A DNA stretch of 64,000 nt from positions 1,488,001 to 1,552,000 of the forward strand of contig JAUCEF010000007.1 in assembly GCA_033558025.1 (NCBI GenBank), written 5' to 3'. Position numbers and translations under genes: made by a program. Positions 1 through 11,460 of this stretch are shown in pieces. The notes below the pieces were generated by a model, which was not told the origin of the DNA, ran no database searches, and saw only the letters and a list, made by a program, of their open reading frames with translations. This DNA comes from Phytophthora sp. 'mugwort'. Its lineage: Eukaryota > Oomycota > Peronosporomycetes > Peronosporales > Peronosporaceae. Within the stretch, counting starts at the first letter, position 1; each line of letters opens with the position of its first letter.

Positions 1-540
1 TTCGTTTCGACAAGTTGGAGTCAATCACATTGAGCGACGACGACGCCGAGGTGCCCTTGCCACGGTTGATTCGCCACGGGTTTGTCGGGCAATTGCGACG
101 GAAGTGGCCTACTTCGTTGCAGCCGAAACAACGACCACTCGCTTGTGGTTTCCTCGAAGTGAGTCGAGCCGACTAGGCCGAACAGATCTCCATGGGGATG
201 GGGCCCTTAGACGAGTCCGAAGGGCCAGCATGCCCTTGTGCAGAACGCACATAGTGGTGTTCGAGCAGAGCGAGGTGTACTGCCTCATTGAAGGTTTTGG
301 GTTGACGCCGAAAGAGCTCCGTCTGCACCGGACCCGTGCGGACACCATCCATGAACACCGTGACCTTCAAGGCCTCCGAGAGGAGAGCTCCGGCCATAGC
401 CGCTTCAAGGTTTTGCAGTTCCGTAACATAGTCTTGAAGGGAGTGCATGCTTGCTTGCTTCGCAAGAACAGGAGCGGTGGCGATACGCCACGTTGGCCAA
501 CAGAAAATTCTTGCGGAGCTCCTGTTTCATGAACGACCGT
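1..540 (-). pseudogene. Ty3/Gypsy-type gag fragment with zinc knuckle
   Basis: A degenerate retrotransposon gag read on the minus strand. The piece at 173-448 reads as a gag capsid-like segment (DYVTELQNLEAAMAG, VFMDGVRTG). It meets an in-frame TAG at 173-175. The same frame continues past the stop into a clean CX2CX4HX4C zinc knuckle at 89-130 (CFGCNEVGHFRRNC). Upstream, 449-530 carries related gag text (ELRKNFLLANVAYR) in another frame, so there is also a frameshift. It is a different subfamily from the gag of the full element at 6.4-13.3 kb. It runs off the left edge of the window. Non-functional; family assignment is confident, exact borders are not. Confidence 0.75.
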
Positions 541-612
541 GAGTGAACTACCCCAGAGACGTGGTCTCTCGAACCATGCCCGACCTCCCAGGTTCGACAG
601 GGCGAAGGCGAC

Positions 613-3008
613 TTGAGATCTCCGCTTCGGCGAAGTGTTTCGTCGCTGGGTACGCGTGATGTTTCCTGGGACTTTGGTGGCGCTACTATCAACGGTAGCC
701 CACTTTCGCCCTTTGAATTAGGGAGAGGCCTGCGGCAAGGAGACCCTCTCTCCCCGGGTCTGTTCGTGCTTTACGCAGAACCTTTGCTGAACTTGATTCG
801 CGCCAAGATGAAGGATGCTGGACTTCGGTGTGGAGACTCTTCGGTGGGCCATACAGTTATCAGCTTTGCTGATGACTGCACTGGACTACTGAGGGACCTG
901 CAGGACACTCAGCGTCTACTGGACTTGGTGGAGCTCTTCTGTGAGGCATCGGGCATGGAGCTGAACAAGAACAAGACCGTGGTGCTGCCTTTCCACCCCT
1001 GGAACAGTGAAACCGACAGCATCCGTGAGGAACTACAGCAATTGGGACTAAAGGTTGTTGAGAACAACGACTCGGCCAAACTGCTTGGTATATACTACGG
1101 TCCCAAGTTCACAGACGCGGCACGGTTACAGCACATATTGGCGGACATGCAGACAAGGTGTTCACCGTGGAAGTACCGGGCACGTACTCTACGAGGACAA
1201 GTGGTCATCCTACAACAGATTATCTTGCCTGTTCTCTGGTACACGGCCAGTGTCTGCTACATACCTGAAACTGGTTTCCAAGACCAAGTCCAGGACATGA
1301 TAGTACGGTTCATGACCCAGTCTTCTGTCGAACATCATGCCCCGAGCTTGGTGGGCATTGCCCATGCACATGGGTGGCCTCGGCTTAGCGCCTATGACAA
1401 CGATGATCGAGGGACCCCAACTACACATGCTCTGCAAGCTGCTCATGGCCGTACGCCGGTCACCTGATGATGTACCCTCATGGGCCACTCCAGTCATTGC
1501 GCTGTTTGACTCTGTGATGAAACCTTGGGGACGCGACTTTGACATCCTGTACGCGCCGGTCTGGAACAGCCCTCATCATGTGGTGTCTCGACGGCTAAGA
1601 CGATGGAGACCGCTTGGTTTGTATTGGCACCATGTTCACTTCCTTTGGAACACCAAACTGCGCCCCAAGATCACTCGCAACATGACCAAGTTTGACAAGT
1701 TGACAATGCCGCTGCTGGACAATGTGGATATCACGACTGCAACCAAGACGCCCAAGACCCTGCGAGCCGCAAACCTGGGCATTGTCCAAGACCTTATTCG
1801 CTTAAAGGTTTATCGGATATCTGACTTGTTTGAGCTTAGTGGATACCCGCCTCAAGCCGCCAAGCTATCCCAAGTCATCCGTGAGCATGGCCAGCCTAGG
1901 AGTGCTAACAGCGTGAGCTTCTGCGGATCTTTCTTAACTAAGATTGACTCGCAGTTACGACCGTTGGCCAACATGCCCATTGGATCCCGCCCCAAGCCAC
2001 ACTACGGCTGCGCACTCCATACTTGGAGCTTCAATGGCTATGAAGTCGCTGATCTTACCGTGTCGTTAATACGCAAGGTCCTGGTTCAGTACAAGGTACC
2101 CGGCCTGCCAACGACTGCACTTGGCCTTGAACAAGCGCCTCTCGCAAATGTATGGGGCAGGGACCTAAAGATGAACAAGCACGTACTACCAGTGAACGCG
2201 GACTTGCTGTACAGACTTCAAAGCACTTTGGGTGGGATTTAGGCTGCAGCACGTGCAAGGCGCTATGACTCGCTGCCATCATGGGTGTGGAGTTATTGAA
2301 ACCGTCTCCCATCTCTTTTGGTATTGTGACTTTGCGGCAGCCGTATGGGCGGAATGGCTTGAGGTGTTCCAACAGTGGTTTGAGTCTCCCTTTGAGTGGG
2401 CGACTGTGGTCTACTTCGCGGACATCATGCCTACGCCCCGAGCCAAAAAAGACTTTGGTTACAGCCTCTTTGCGGTCTTCCACATAGTGAGAGTTGTGGT
2501 ACTACGCTGCCTATGGACGCATCGCAATGACATCCGCTTCCACGAGCATGAACCAAGTCTCATCGGCGTCAAGGCTCGGATGCACGCCCTGATTGACCTT
2601 CATGTTGCTGCCTTATGGCAGGCAACCCAGGCGCAAGCAATAAGAGAGTCCTCGCAGGTGAGTAGACAACTACACACCTTATTGCGAGGACTGCCTGTGT
2701 CGGCACCCTTCGATGACAATGGCCCAAGCGACCACGAGGCGGAAGCCCGTCAGCGGGACTCCTTACTCGCGGACATGTTGAACCACGACAGGGAAGAGAC
2801 GTCCGGAGCGTTGGCGCCCTTCACGACTGCAGATCCAAGCGATCGCGGGGTGGAAACCCGTCAGCGGGGGTCCTTTCCCGCGGGACACGCTACAGACGTT
2901 TACGCGTGTTATGGCATGCACGACACCACTGGACTATATTTTGGATCGAGGTCTAGAGCGGCGCCACACTCCCAAGCCGCGGGTACTACCAGGCCTACAA
3001 GCCCATGA
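613..3008 (+). pseudogene. LINE (non-LTR) reverse transcriptase, 5'-truncated
   Basis: C-terminal half of a non-LTR retrotransposon ORF2. Frame 613-1467 opens inside the RT domain with the GLRQGDPLSP block and the catalytic FADD box at 865-876. The endonuclease and the start of RT are missing, as expected of a 5'-truncated LINE. Reading moves to a second frame near 1337 (MHMGGLGLAP) and to a third near 2235. The third frame carries the zf-RVT zinc-binding region (CHHGCGVIETVSHLFWYC) followed by an arginine/glutamate-rich tail. At least two frameshifts make it inactive. It abuts the gag fragment on its left without an intervening gene. Confidence 0.85.
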
Positions 3009-3222
3009 AACGACGACTGGAGGCTTTGCCCCTCTAGATCATGACCCGCATCTCTCCTACTGAAGTGCCCGGTCAAGCAGTCTCAAGAACTACCGGGTCT
3101 AACCGTGCTTCCAGGCCTACAGCCCATGAGACGGCGCCCAGTGACCCCAAGACCACCAGTCCAGTCACAAGACCAGATATCCCAACCTTCGCGGCCAAAC
3201 CCCAACCATCGTCCGAAAGGTC

Positions 3223-3297
3223 TGGTCGGCCCGGGGATTGAACCCTGGCCGCTTCCGTCCGACACTGGATGCTTAACCAGCTGAGCTATCTGAGCTC
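3223..3297 (-). other. tRNA-like sequence (possible SINE head)
   Basis: The minus strand shows both internal polymerase III promoter blocks: an A box (TAGCTCAGCTGG) and a B box (GGTTCAATCCC), followed by CCGGGCCGACCA at tRNA-like spacing. The acceptor ends do not pair well (GCTCAGA against GCCGACC), and neither the D stem nor the anticodon stem closes cleanly. It is therefore more likely a tRNA-derived SINE or a decayed tRNA than a working gene. It sits just past the 3' end of the LINE remnant. Confidence 0.5.
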
Positions 3298-3299
3298 AC

Positions 3300-3620
3300 T
3301 AGAAGTAGGTGGCTCACCACCACCTGGTTCATCGGGTTATACTTGGTTTTTGTATAGACCCCATCGGAAAGGTCCTGCAAATGCCCAACTCGGCCCAGAG
3401 ACGTCTCCGGACGTCCACCAGTTTCCTCCTGGACACTAAAATGGGTCTTTCAGGGTACCCACTTTCGAGAAAATGGACCTTTTTTGGACACCAATTGGAT
3501 ACTTCGTACCCAAGTTTTGGGTCCACATGACCCAAATCGATCCCAAATAGCAAGAAGGGTAGCTACGTAGGTTATTTAGTAGCCTTAAAGTGTAATTTAT
3601 TTTTGTTAATCCTCGCACTG
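3300..3620. other. no recognisable gene
   Basis: Only short opposing ORFs of about 75 codons without family motifs. The stretch separates the tRNA-like sequence from an integrase fragment and is probably transposon-derived filler. Confidence 0.4.
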
Positions 3621-3621
3621 G

Positions 3622-4200
3622 TCAGAACGCCTGCCAGTAATTGAGTTTGCACTCAACAGTGCGGTTCACGCATCGACCGGGTATATCCCGTTCTAACTGA
3701 ATGGCTTACGCCATCCACGGGTGCCGCTCACTTTACGAGGCAGCACCGCGTCTTCGGTTATAAGTGGGGGGGGGAAAGCTCAGAAAGCGCTTTCCTCTCG
3801 GGTCTCGGAGATAAGACCGGTTTCCTTGAGGAAACAAGTGGAGTATTTTATAGACACCAGGCTGAACGTAATCAGTCGTGTCCGTCATGCCATGGCAGAG
3901 ACACAGGACAAACAAAAGGAGTATTCTGGCAAACATGGAAGCTGAAACCTAAACGAGTTTAATGTGGGTGAATTAGTTTATTCGGCACTAGGAACCTACC
4001 ACTCGCCACGGTAAGTTCCGTTGGGAGCAACACGTTTAAGCACCGCTTCATCGGATCCTTCGCGGTCCTAGCCAGACATGGTGCGACGTACACCATCGTT
4101 CCGCCTAAGTCGATGGCGGCCCACCCGACGTTCAACATGGGCCGTCTGAAGCGGTACGCAGGGCCCAGCAGCTCCTCTCGCAACTGAGACCTCGGAAGGG
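3622..4200 (+). pseudogene. Ty3/Gypsy integrase C-terminal fragment
   Basis: Plus-strand remnant of the end of a Gypsy integrase. The text around 3630-3700 (PVIEFALNSAVHASTGYIPF) matches, residue by residue with changes, the minus-strand integrase of the full element at 8.0-8.3 kb (LVELALNNAVHPSTGFTPF). It is followed by the helical segment at 3721-3945 and by the SH3-like tail near 4040-4160 (RFIGSFAVLARHGATYTI, then MGRLKRYAG). A stop lies in the first block and there are frame changes. It is a separate insertion in the opposite orientation to the complete element. Confidence 0.75.
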
Positions 4201-4444
4201 GCTCCATACGAAGGAACCCCGTCTGCATACGACAACTATGAGCCATAACGATAATGCTGGGAGTACGCAGGAGTCGCTCCCGCCTGGGGCAAAGACCGCA
4301 GGATGTCCCGACGGAGGTACACCTCCCGCTGGATACGGTCCACGTACATCCAAAGGGCATCCAGACGTCGGAAGGCCTCGTCCATGTCATTAGTCTGACG
4401 GTCGTTCCGACCTTCAAGGGCCGACAATTCGTCTGGCAGACGAC

Positions 4445-6035
4445 TCAATCGTCACGGACGGGCCTAAGGGTCCCAGAATTCGCGGCTTGGGCGGCTGAAC
4501 ACCCGCCCTCACCGAGGCCAAGCGCAATCTCCAACGAAAGGACTAGGAGACGGGGAACGGAGTCTTCAACTGCTCGAGGTGGAGCCGAAGGCGGCACACC
4601 ATGTCCTGAGCCGGCCCGTAGGGGCGGTGCCTCATACTCGTACTGCGCCGCCGCCTCGAAGGCTATCGCGATCTGGGAACAGAAATCGGCGACGGCTTCG
4701 TAAGTGGCTCGGGCTTTCTTACCCGAACGGGGGGTGGTGGTAAAACAAACACCATATCCGCGCCCATCACGAGCTCTAGAAGCAAAATGCTTCTGCAGCT
4801 CTCTAGACAGCTGCCGTTTGCCTACCGCATGGGCAAACTCGATGCGGAGGTCGTGGAGGTCGAGGATGTCCTGCAAAGCGAGATCCCGCCGGAGAACATT
4901 AAGTTGTCCTTGTGAGCCGCGCGTAGCTGCCCACTTCCAGAACACAGCCTTGGCCTCTTGGCAAGAGGCACAGTGTGGGGGCATCACGGGTGGGTATCCC
5001 CACACAGGTCGAAGTTCCGAGCGAAGCTCTAGCTTCTTTCGCCGGCTCGTGAACTCTTTAAGAGGAATATGGTGCGGTGCCAGGAGCGCACACTAGCAGT
5101 ACACAAGTTGTGTTGAAACAGGGGCAGCTTGGTCACCAGGTTACGTTCAAACGCGGTCGTTGAAGGGTGACCACCGGAAGCGGCTGGAGCTGACCCATGT
5201 AAGCATCAACTCCGTGGGGCTCCTCAGGATGGAAATACCCGGGAGCGTAAGGCGGTCCTCCCCACGGAGAGGCGAATAATACTTCGTCGCAGATGACTGG
5301 GTCGCGCCAGGAGGGCAACCGACCCAGAGAGCGAGATAATGCTCACGGAAAGAACAAGACCGCCGTGCTTGAAGTGTTAGCGCACCCAAGGAGGACGAAG
5401 AGAAACTTCGTTCTCCGGTCAAGGACTTGACGCTCACTGAGACGAACTGTCCGCGTCAAGGCTACGAAGGCAGCAGCAGCATCGGAATTCCGTCGTAAGA
5501 GACGGGATGCTTCCCGGTCTCCACTCCGTGATGAGTTGATGTCATCACTTACACTGATAAGTGCCCCTTTAGCTCTTCTTCCGACGAGGTGGGAGAGGGC
5601 GAAGTCGGCCGAGAGAGATCTCTAACGATCTCGACGGGCAGCAGTCGGAATACCAGCTGCTCGTCAAAAGGGAGTGCGCGTCCGCTCAACGGTGTCGTAC
5701 ATCAGGTGCGCAAACCGCAGGTGTAAGTCCAGAAGGCTGCCTGTCTGCACGTCGGGGGTCGTTGAGCTAGCAGCTTCAGCGAGCGTCACAGATACGCATC
5801 GTCCCCGACCACGCGCACAACCAACACGTTGTTGATGTCTTTCTGAACGCCAAATCGCTTGCATCCGTCGCTGTGTCAGACCACCGATCGCTGCTGTCCG
5901 ACGTAGCAGAGCTCGTAGTCGCTCTTCGATCTTCCCGTAGGAAATGATATCCCATGGTAGATTCGCCGAGTAGTACACGTCATTTAACCCCCCCCCCCCC
6001 GTCCTCACGGCGAAAACCGACCAAGGAACTACCAT
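4445..6035 (-). pseudogene. decayed ORF cluster of unknown family
   Basis: Three minus-strand open stretches (5664-6035, 5147-5437 and 4445-5005) follow one another in order and look like pieces of one interrupted gene of roughly 500 codons. The last piece (186 codons) has two Cys-x2-Cys-type residues near its start (HCASCQEAK), then a Leu/Arg-rich helical part and an acidic, proline-rich tail. Stops lie between the pieces (for example just after GHLSV near 5560). I do not recognise the family. The position between retroelement fragments makes a transposon origin likely, but no catalytic motif proves it. Confidence 0.3.
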
Positions 6036-6408
6036 GACCCGCCGTTAATATGTTGCTAAATACGCCATGTTAAGGGCGGGCTAAACAAGACTTTTGTATT
6101 GCCTTCCCAAAGTGCGATATTTTTTATGAATTGCGGGAAGATGACCTGATTGGCCATGATAGCTTTCACATCTTGCGCAAGGCTTTGTACCGGACATGTT
6201 GTCAAATACTCCGACGCCTGGTCAAGTAATTGAGACATTGTGTATATAACACATTTTGTTTTGGCTCTTCTATTTTGAAATGAACAAGGGGTGAACGTAC
6301 TCGCCCAACTATGCATGTGATCATGCTAGCATTCATGCATCAAGCCCGTAACATGTCCCTACTCGCTATCCTCACTCTCCTCTCGACCCGATGTAGCAGC
6401 AGCTGAGG
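6036..6408. other. AT-rich spacer, one unassigned short ORF
   Basis: Contains an 86-codon minus-strand ORF (6056-6316) rich in Gln/Leu without a recognisable motif, then sequence up to the LTR. A run of 12 C residues lies just outside, near 5989-6000. Confidence 0.3.
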
Positions 6409-6741
6409 TGCAGCGGGGCTGCATAGCGTAGTGCGTCAGAAGAAGACGTATGACTCCCCGAGTCTTAGCTGTGGTTATCCTAAACCCTAAGGTCTCCGCA
6501 GAGGCTTAGATCCCTCTAGTTATACCATTAGAGACTCAAAGAGTCAGTATTCCTAAACCTAGGACGATACTCTCTTTGATGCTAAAACAAAACTGTTACT
6601 TATTTTGTTTTGCTATCTGCCAAGCCGCCTGTGCGTAAAATGTATGACTTTAACTATCTACCATAGTTAAACCAAGTCAAAAAGGCATATCGAATTGCCC
6701 TGTGGCCACGTACTGAAATCCTGCTAATCCAAGTGGTACCA
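6409..6741 (-). repeat. 3' LTR of the Gypsy element
   Basis: A 333-bp copy of the sequence repeated at 12987-13307. On the minus strand it starts TGGTACCACTT and ends CCGCTGCA, the usual TG...CA limits. The interior is alignable throughout with small indels. The expected polypurine tract just inside this LTR is weak. Confidence 0.85.
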
Positions 6742-7074
6742 TCGAGTGTCCGCACTCAGATGCCCACAGCCAATTGGCATTTTGACCGCGCTCGTTCTCC
6801 TCACGACAACAGCTCACGCCGCGGGCTAGGCCCCACTGTGTCTCCGACACCTTCGTTATCCACGCCTTCCCGTCCGGGCGTGAATCCCTTCGAGCTCTCG
6901 ACGCCACGAGTCCTGCGCAATACGCCTCCGCTACCTTCGCGGGGAACAGAAGATGATCCCATGGGATCTGGTGTCGTTACCAATCATTTGGACAAAGTCC
7001 ATGAGCAACAACTTACTGCTGATCCGCAGCTCTCGCGCTCTCAGCGGTCTATGGCTCGGCCACTGCTTACCCCG

Positions 7075-9058
7075 TCACGCCGTGCCTATGGCTTCGAGCC
7101 TCTCGACCCAAGCGAAGTGGCTCGCCGAGCAGCATCGGAGTTGCTTAGCATATATGTGATTGGGCCGGCGGCCGCAACACCCGACGAGCTCGCCGCGCGA
7201 GAGTCTCTCAAAGAGAGATACTTGACACCTCAAGTGACTACTCAGTGCGAGTATCTGAGCACCTGCAAGTGCAAGCTCGGCATGGATCGGCTCCACCGAT
7301 GCCGACTTACCCAGTCGTGCTCCTATCAGGATATACGTCTTGGGAAGACGATGGACAGGATAACCCCTCCACTTCACAAGATGTTGGGTACGACCCTGGC
7401 GACGACGCCGCGCCACTAAGCGCTCCACATGATAGTGAGAAGATCCCTGCTCATCGACAACGGCGGCGTAGGTCGATGACCGGCTGGATCCTCGCGCTGC
7501 GAGTCGCAGTGATCTACTAGCGGCCGAGAGGCGGGTTTAGACCCTGCATGACTCGTTGCAGTGGGCGACGAGTTACCGTGACCGTCTCGCTGACGAGATC
7601 GATGCCGTGCATCATCGGATCGAACTGGGTTCAGTCTCCTGCCTGGGTTGCCAACCGCCTAGAGGTCCTGGAGCAGTCCTCTGATCGTTGCTTGAAGCGC
7701 TGGACCACTCGCTCGCTGAGCCACGTGGTCAGATGGACTTCCTCGGGGCGCCTCCAGCGCTTTGGCCAGCCACCGGCTGTGGCGCCAAACCCTCCGCGCT
7801 CACCCGAGCCGGGTCTCGATATGGCTTAAGGAAGCCTACGTAAAACACGATGTGTGTACGTATCTTCTTCAGAAGATTGAGCGTGTACACAAGGCTCTTC
7901 CTGGCCACGACCTTAAAAGGTCCAATGAAGCGCGGGCACAACTTGGTCTTAAAGACTGCAGACACTGCATGTGTAGGTAGGTTTTTTTGCGTTTAATAAA
8001 ACTTTGTCACCCACGTTAAACACTTCAATGTTGCTTCTGCCCTTGCATCAGCCTGTTCCTTCTGAACATCTTGGCCTTCAGCCATCGCATCGCGTACTTG
8101 TCGTAAGACACTTGAACGCGTAGACACGAACGTGTCAACTTGCCTGCGAACTGCAGCTGGGCTGATATTAGCTAGCCCAGCGGCTATCCCTCCCCCACTA
8201 AGCCCAGAACCACGGAGTGGTGGCGTCAGCGGGACGCGATTGTGTGTGAGACCGTTCAAATAGAACGGGGTGAAGCCTGTCGAGGGATGCACCGCATTGT
8301 TCAATGCTAACTCAACGAGTGGGAGCATGGCGCTCCATTACTTGAGTCTGTCCGCACAGACATCCGAAGCATGTCTTCGACAACGCGATTCACGTGTTCC
8401 GTCTGACCATCGGTCTGCGGATGGTTCGCTGTGGACAGGTCGAGTCGAGTGCGAAGCACCTTATAGACCGACGTCCAAAACTTACCCGTGAAACGGGGGT
8501 CTCGATTCGAGGCAATTGCCTCTGGCAGACCATGCTGTCGAAAAAGACACGATCCATGAACAGCGTGGCTGTTCCTTCTCCATCGATGGAGTCCGGCACC
8601 GCCGCTAAATGAGCCGTCTTGCTCAACCGGTCGGCAAAGACCACGATGCCCGTGTTGCCCACCGCATTCCATGGCAGGGCGAACACAAAGTCCATACTCA
8701 TGGATTGCCAATACCCCGTCGGTTCAGGCAAGCTGGCCAGCGGCGCAGCCGAGTGTGGCGAGGGTTTAACCCGTTGACACGTCTCACACGTGCGTACATA
8801 CGTACTGACCCACTTGTAAAGCTTCGGCCACCAGTAGTGGGAGCTCACCGAGCTGTAGGTCTTTTCTCGGCCGAGATGACCACCAAGTGGGGTATCATGT
8901 GCCTCATAAAGGATACGATACTTGAGATCCCCTTCGTGAGGAACCACTACACGTGGGGTGTCTTCTGGATCAGAACCGTAGTACAATGGGCCATCATCGA
9001 GAGTATATCGATGTAGCCTCGCGCAACCGCATTGACAGCTTAATGTCTGAGTTAGCAA
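7075..9058 (-). pseudogene. Gypsy integrase with chromodomain
   Basis: The integrase zinc-binding HHCC region is visible at 8750-8930 (EAHDTPLGGHLGREKT, then CETCQRVK). It is followed by the catalytic core with its first Asp (SMDFVFALPWN). The second catalytic Asp is replaced in IASNRDPRFTGKFW, where the family has a D at the N position. The HPQTDGQTEHVNR block is present. The SH3-like tail lies at 7729-7965 (RFIGPFKVVARK), and a chromodomain signature (LVKWRGYP) at about 7350-7390. Frames change several times between 8310 and 8720. Chromodomains of this class are known to steer integration to histone marks; this copy cannot act. Confidence 0.85.
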
Positions 9059-9229
9059 ACTCCGCGTTTCCTAGCGCATGTAGCAGAACTACTCAGGACT
9101 CGTCACGTGCGTACGCAACGCGGATCGAGTCTGTCACAGACGATGTCACCGTCGTGATGTGAGCGATCTCATAGTCTGGCCTGCGTGATAACACATCGGC
9201 CAAGACGTTCTGCCTGCCAGGCTTGTACT

Positions 9230-11110
9230 TCACCTCGAGTTGTACTCCGCAAAGAAGGAGAGCCAACAGGCCATTCTCTGAGAGAGATGAGGCGACTGCG
9301 TCGCCGTGTGTAGCGACGCATGATCAGTGTAGATCACAAACGGCTTGGAGCTGAGCAGGTAAACCCTGCATCTGACGAGCGCATACTTCATCGCAAGTAA
9401 TTGCTTGCAACGAAGTACTACCGATGGCAAAGTCCGACGCGTCACAGACGACGCTGAAAGGACGATCGGATCTGGCAGGGCCAGGTTCGGGGCCTGAAGG
9501 AGACCCTCCTTAGTGGCTTCAAAAAGCCGCTTGATGTCTGGTTTCCCAACACCAGTCCACCTCCTTCTTAAGCAGATTGGACAGTGACCTTGCCACCTCA
9601 GCATAGCTCTCGTTGTAATTGTGCAAGTAGTTGCCCAGGCCAAGCCACTTCGGTAAGTCTTTCTGGTTCTTAGGAACCGGTCAGTCTAGAATGGTCTTGA
9701 CCTTAACGGGATCCGCTCGAAGGCCTTGCTTCCCAATGAAGCATCCCAGAAAGGATATATCTTCAACGCCAAAGACACACTTGTCAATGTTGGCATACAA
9801 CTTGTGTGTGCGCATGCACTCGAGCACCGCTCGCAGGTACTCAATGTGGTTCTCCACATCAGCCTATCCGTGCTCGGGCACGACTGTGAACAAATATATC
9901 GTCGAAGTATATCTGAGCATACACCCTGTGGGCCTGAACAGTTGCGTCACAAGACGACTGAACGTCGCAGGCGCGTTCGACAGCCCTTGGGGCATTACTA
10001 GCCACTCCTAAAGCATACCGCTCGGAGTGCTGACCGCCGTAAGCGGAATATCGCTTGCTCGCATGAGCAATTGATAGTATCCATCGACCAAGTTGAGGGC
10101 ACTGTACACCGTACACCCCGTAATGTTGTTCTGGAGAACGTCCTTCCTAGGAATAGGCGTTTGCGCCGGAATGGTGGCCGCGTTGAGCTTATAAAAAGCA
10201 CGAACGATTCGCCACTTGCCATTCGGCTTTCTGACACAGAACGTAGGCGTTGAGTGCGGAGACTTGCTCTCGCGCATCATACCCGCCTCGTTCTTAGCAC
10301 AGAAGAACGCGTCAATGACGTCACACCGTTCTTCTGGCAAATCCCACTGCCTTGTCACGCAGTATTTGGTCCAGGAACCAGGTCAATCTCATGGTGTACA
10401 ACTTGATCCGGAGGTAGCCTCGTGGGAGGTTTTTTCGAGACCACGTCTTGATATTCCTTCACCAAAGGGTAGTACGGATCCGAGGGGTCCTTGAGGATCG
10501 AGGATCCTGCCCGCGCATTCAGCGCCTTCTTGGTGTCCGCCAGGACTGTTTTATCCAAAAGCGACGGCGAGTTTAACTCCTCTTCAGGTCGTAGAATGAA
10601 CAACTCGGCTAACTCGCCGGCCTTCAAGGCGTCGCCGAACTCGGCCATGGACATTTCGTCCAGCTCCAACAGAGCGTCCTCAGTGGGCATAGTCTCTAGA
10701 TTGATGTCGTCATCGACTTCCCCTGTCACTTCGTTGACAAGTGTATATAGCTGCTCGCTATCACCAGACGTATCGTCACTCGTCATGCTAGACGCATCAG
10801 ACGCTCTGCGTCTCATGACTGACGCTTGGCGTCGTAGCCTTCTCCCCGCTGCGACTATTTGTTTCGGAGAGGTCCTAACAGTCACATCAGCTGCGTCTCC
10901 AGGTGCTTGCACCGTGTGCTTTTCACCCGAGAGTGGTATGTCTTGACCGACAACCGTCGCAGAGCTGCGATGCTCGCAGTCTCCACCCCGTGGATTACGT
11001 GCCACGTCACCTCCATCAGTGGACCCTTGGCCTTGATGGCCCGGCCCGCCCCCGCCCGGCCACACCACACATGGTGTGTAGCGATAACCCGTCGTCGTGA
11101 TGAGGGTCAC
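9230..11110 (-). pseudogene. Gypsy reverse transcriptase and RNase H
   Basis: The upstream acidic linker (10355-11110) ends in PPDQVVHHEIDLVPG, then RT starts. The text FCVRKPNGKWRIVRAF leads to motif A, which reads YSALNLVDGYYQL; the family has Asp where this copy has Asn, so the first metal ligand is lost. The YFDD box is kept (AQIYFDDIFVHSRA) near 9870-9900, but only after a frame change. RNase H (9230-9643) retains FVIYTDHASLHTATQSPHLSQR. Several frameshifts and stops separate the blocks. Confidence 0.85.
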
Positions 11111-11460
11111 TGTCGTGACCTATGTCACCATGACGTCGGTCAGCGGATTGCCAGCCGCTCCACTTGCATTCTGAGGCCCGCAGCCTTGATGCCCCGGCAT
11201 CTTACTGGCCACGCCAGGCATGGCGTGGAACGACACACCGTCATCGGGATGAGTGTCATTGTCGGGACACATGTCACCTGTGCCACCCAGCGGGCTACCT
11301 TCTGCTCCAGTCATAACCCACGAGCTCTGCTCGGGGCTCTTGTCCTCGACACCTTCAGTGCCTACTAGTTCGGATACCCTGGTGTCCAGCTCGTTGACCG
11401 ACTCGGTCCAGTGCCCGCTCCGAAAGCGCTTTTGCTTCCTAGCAGAGGTGGGTTCATGAC

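Noticed and set aside
10859..11368. 169-codon plus-strand ORF
   Set aside because: Antisense to the Gypsy polyprotein linker; no motif.
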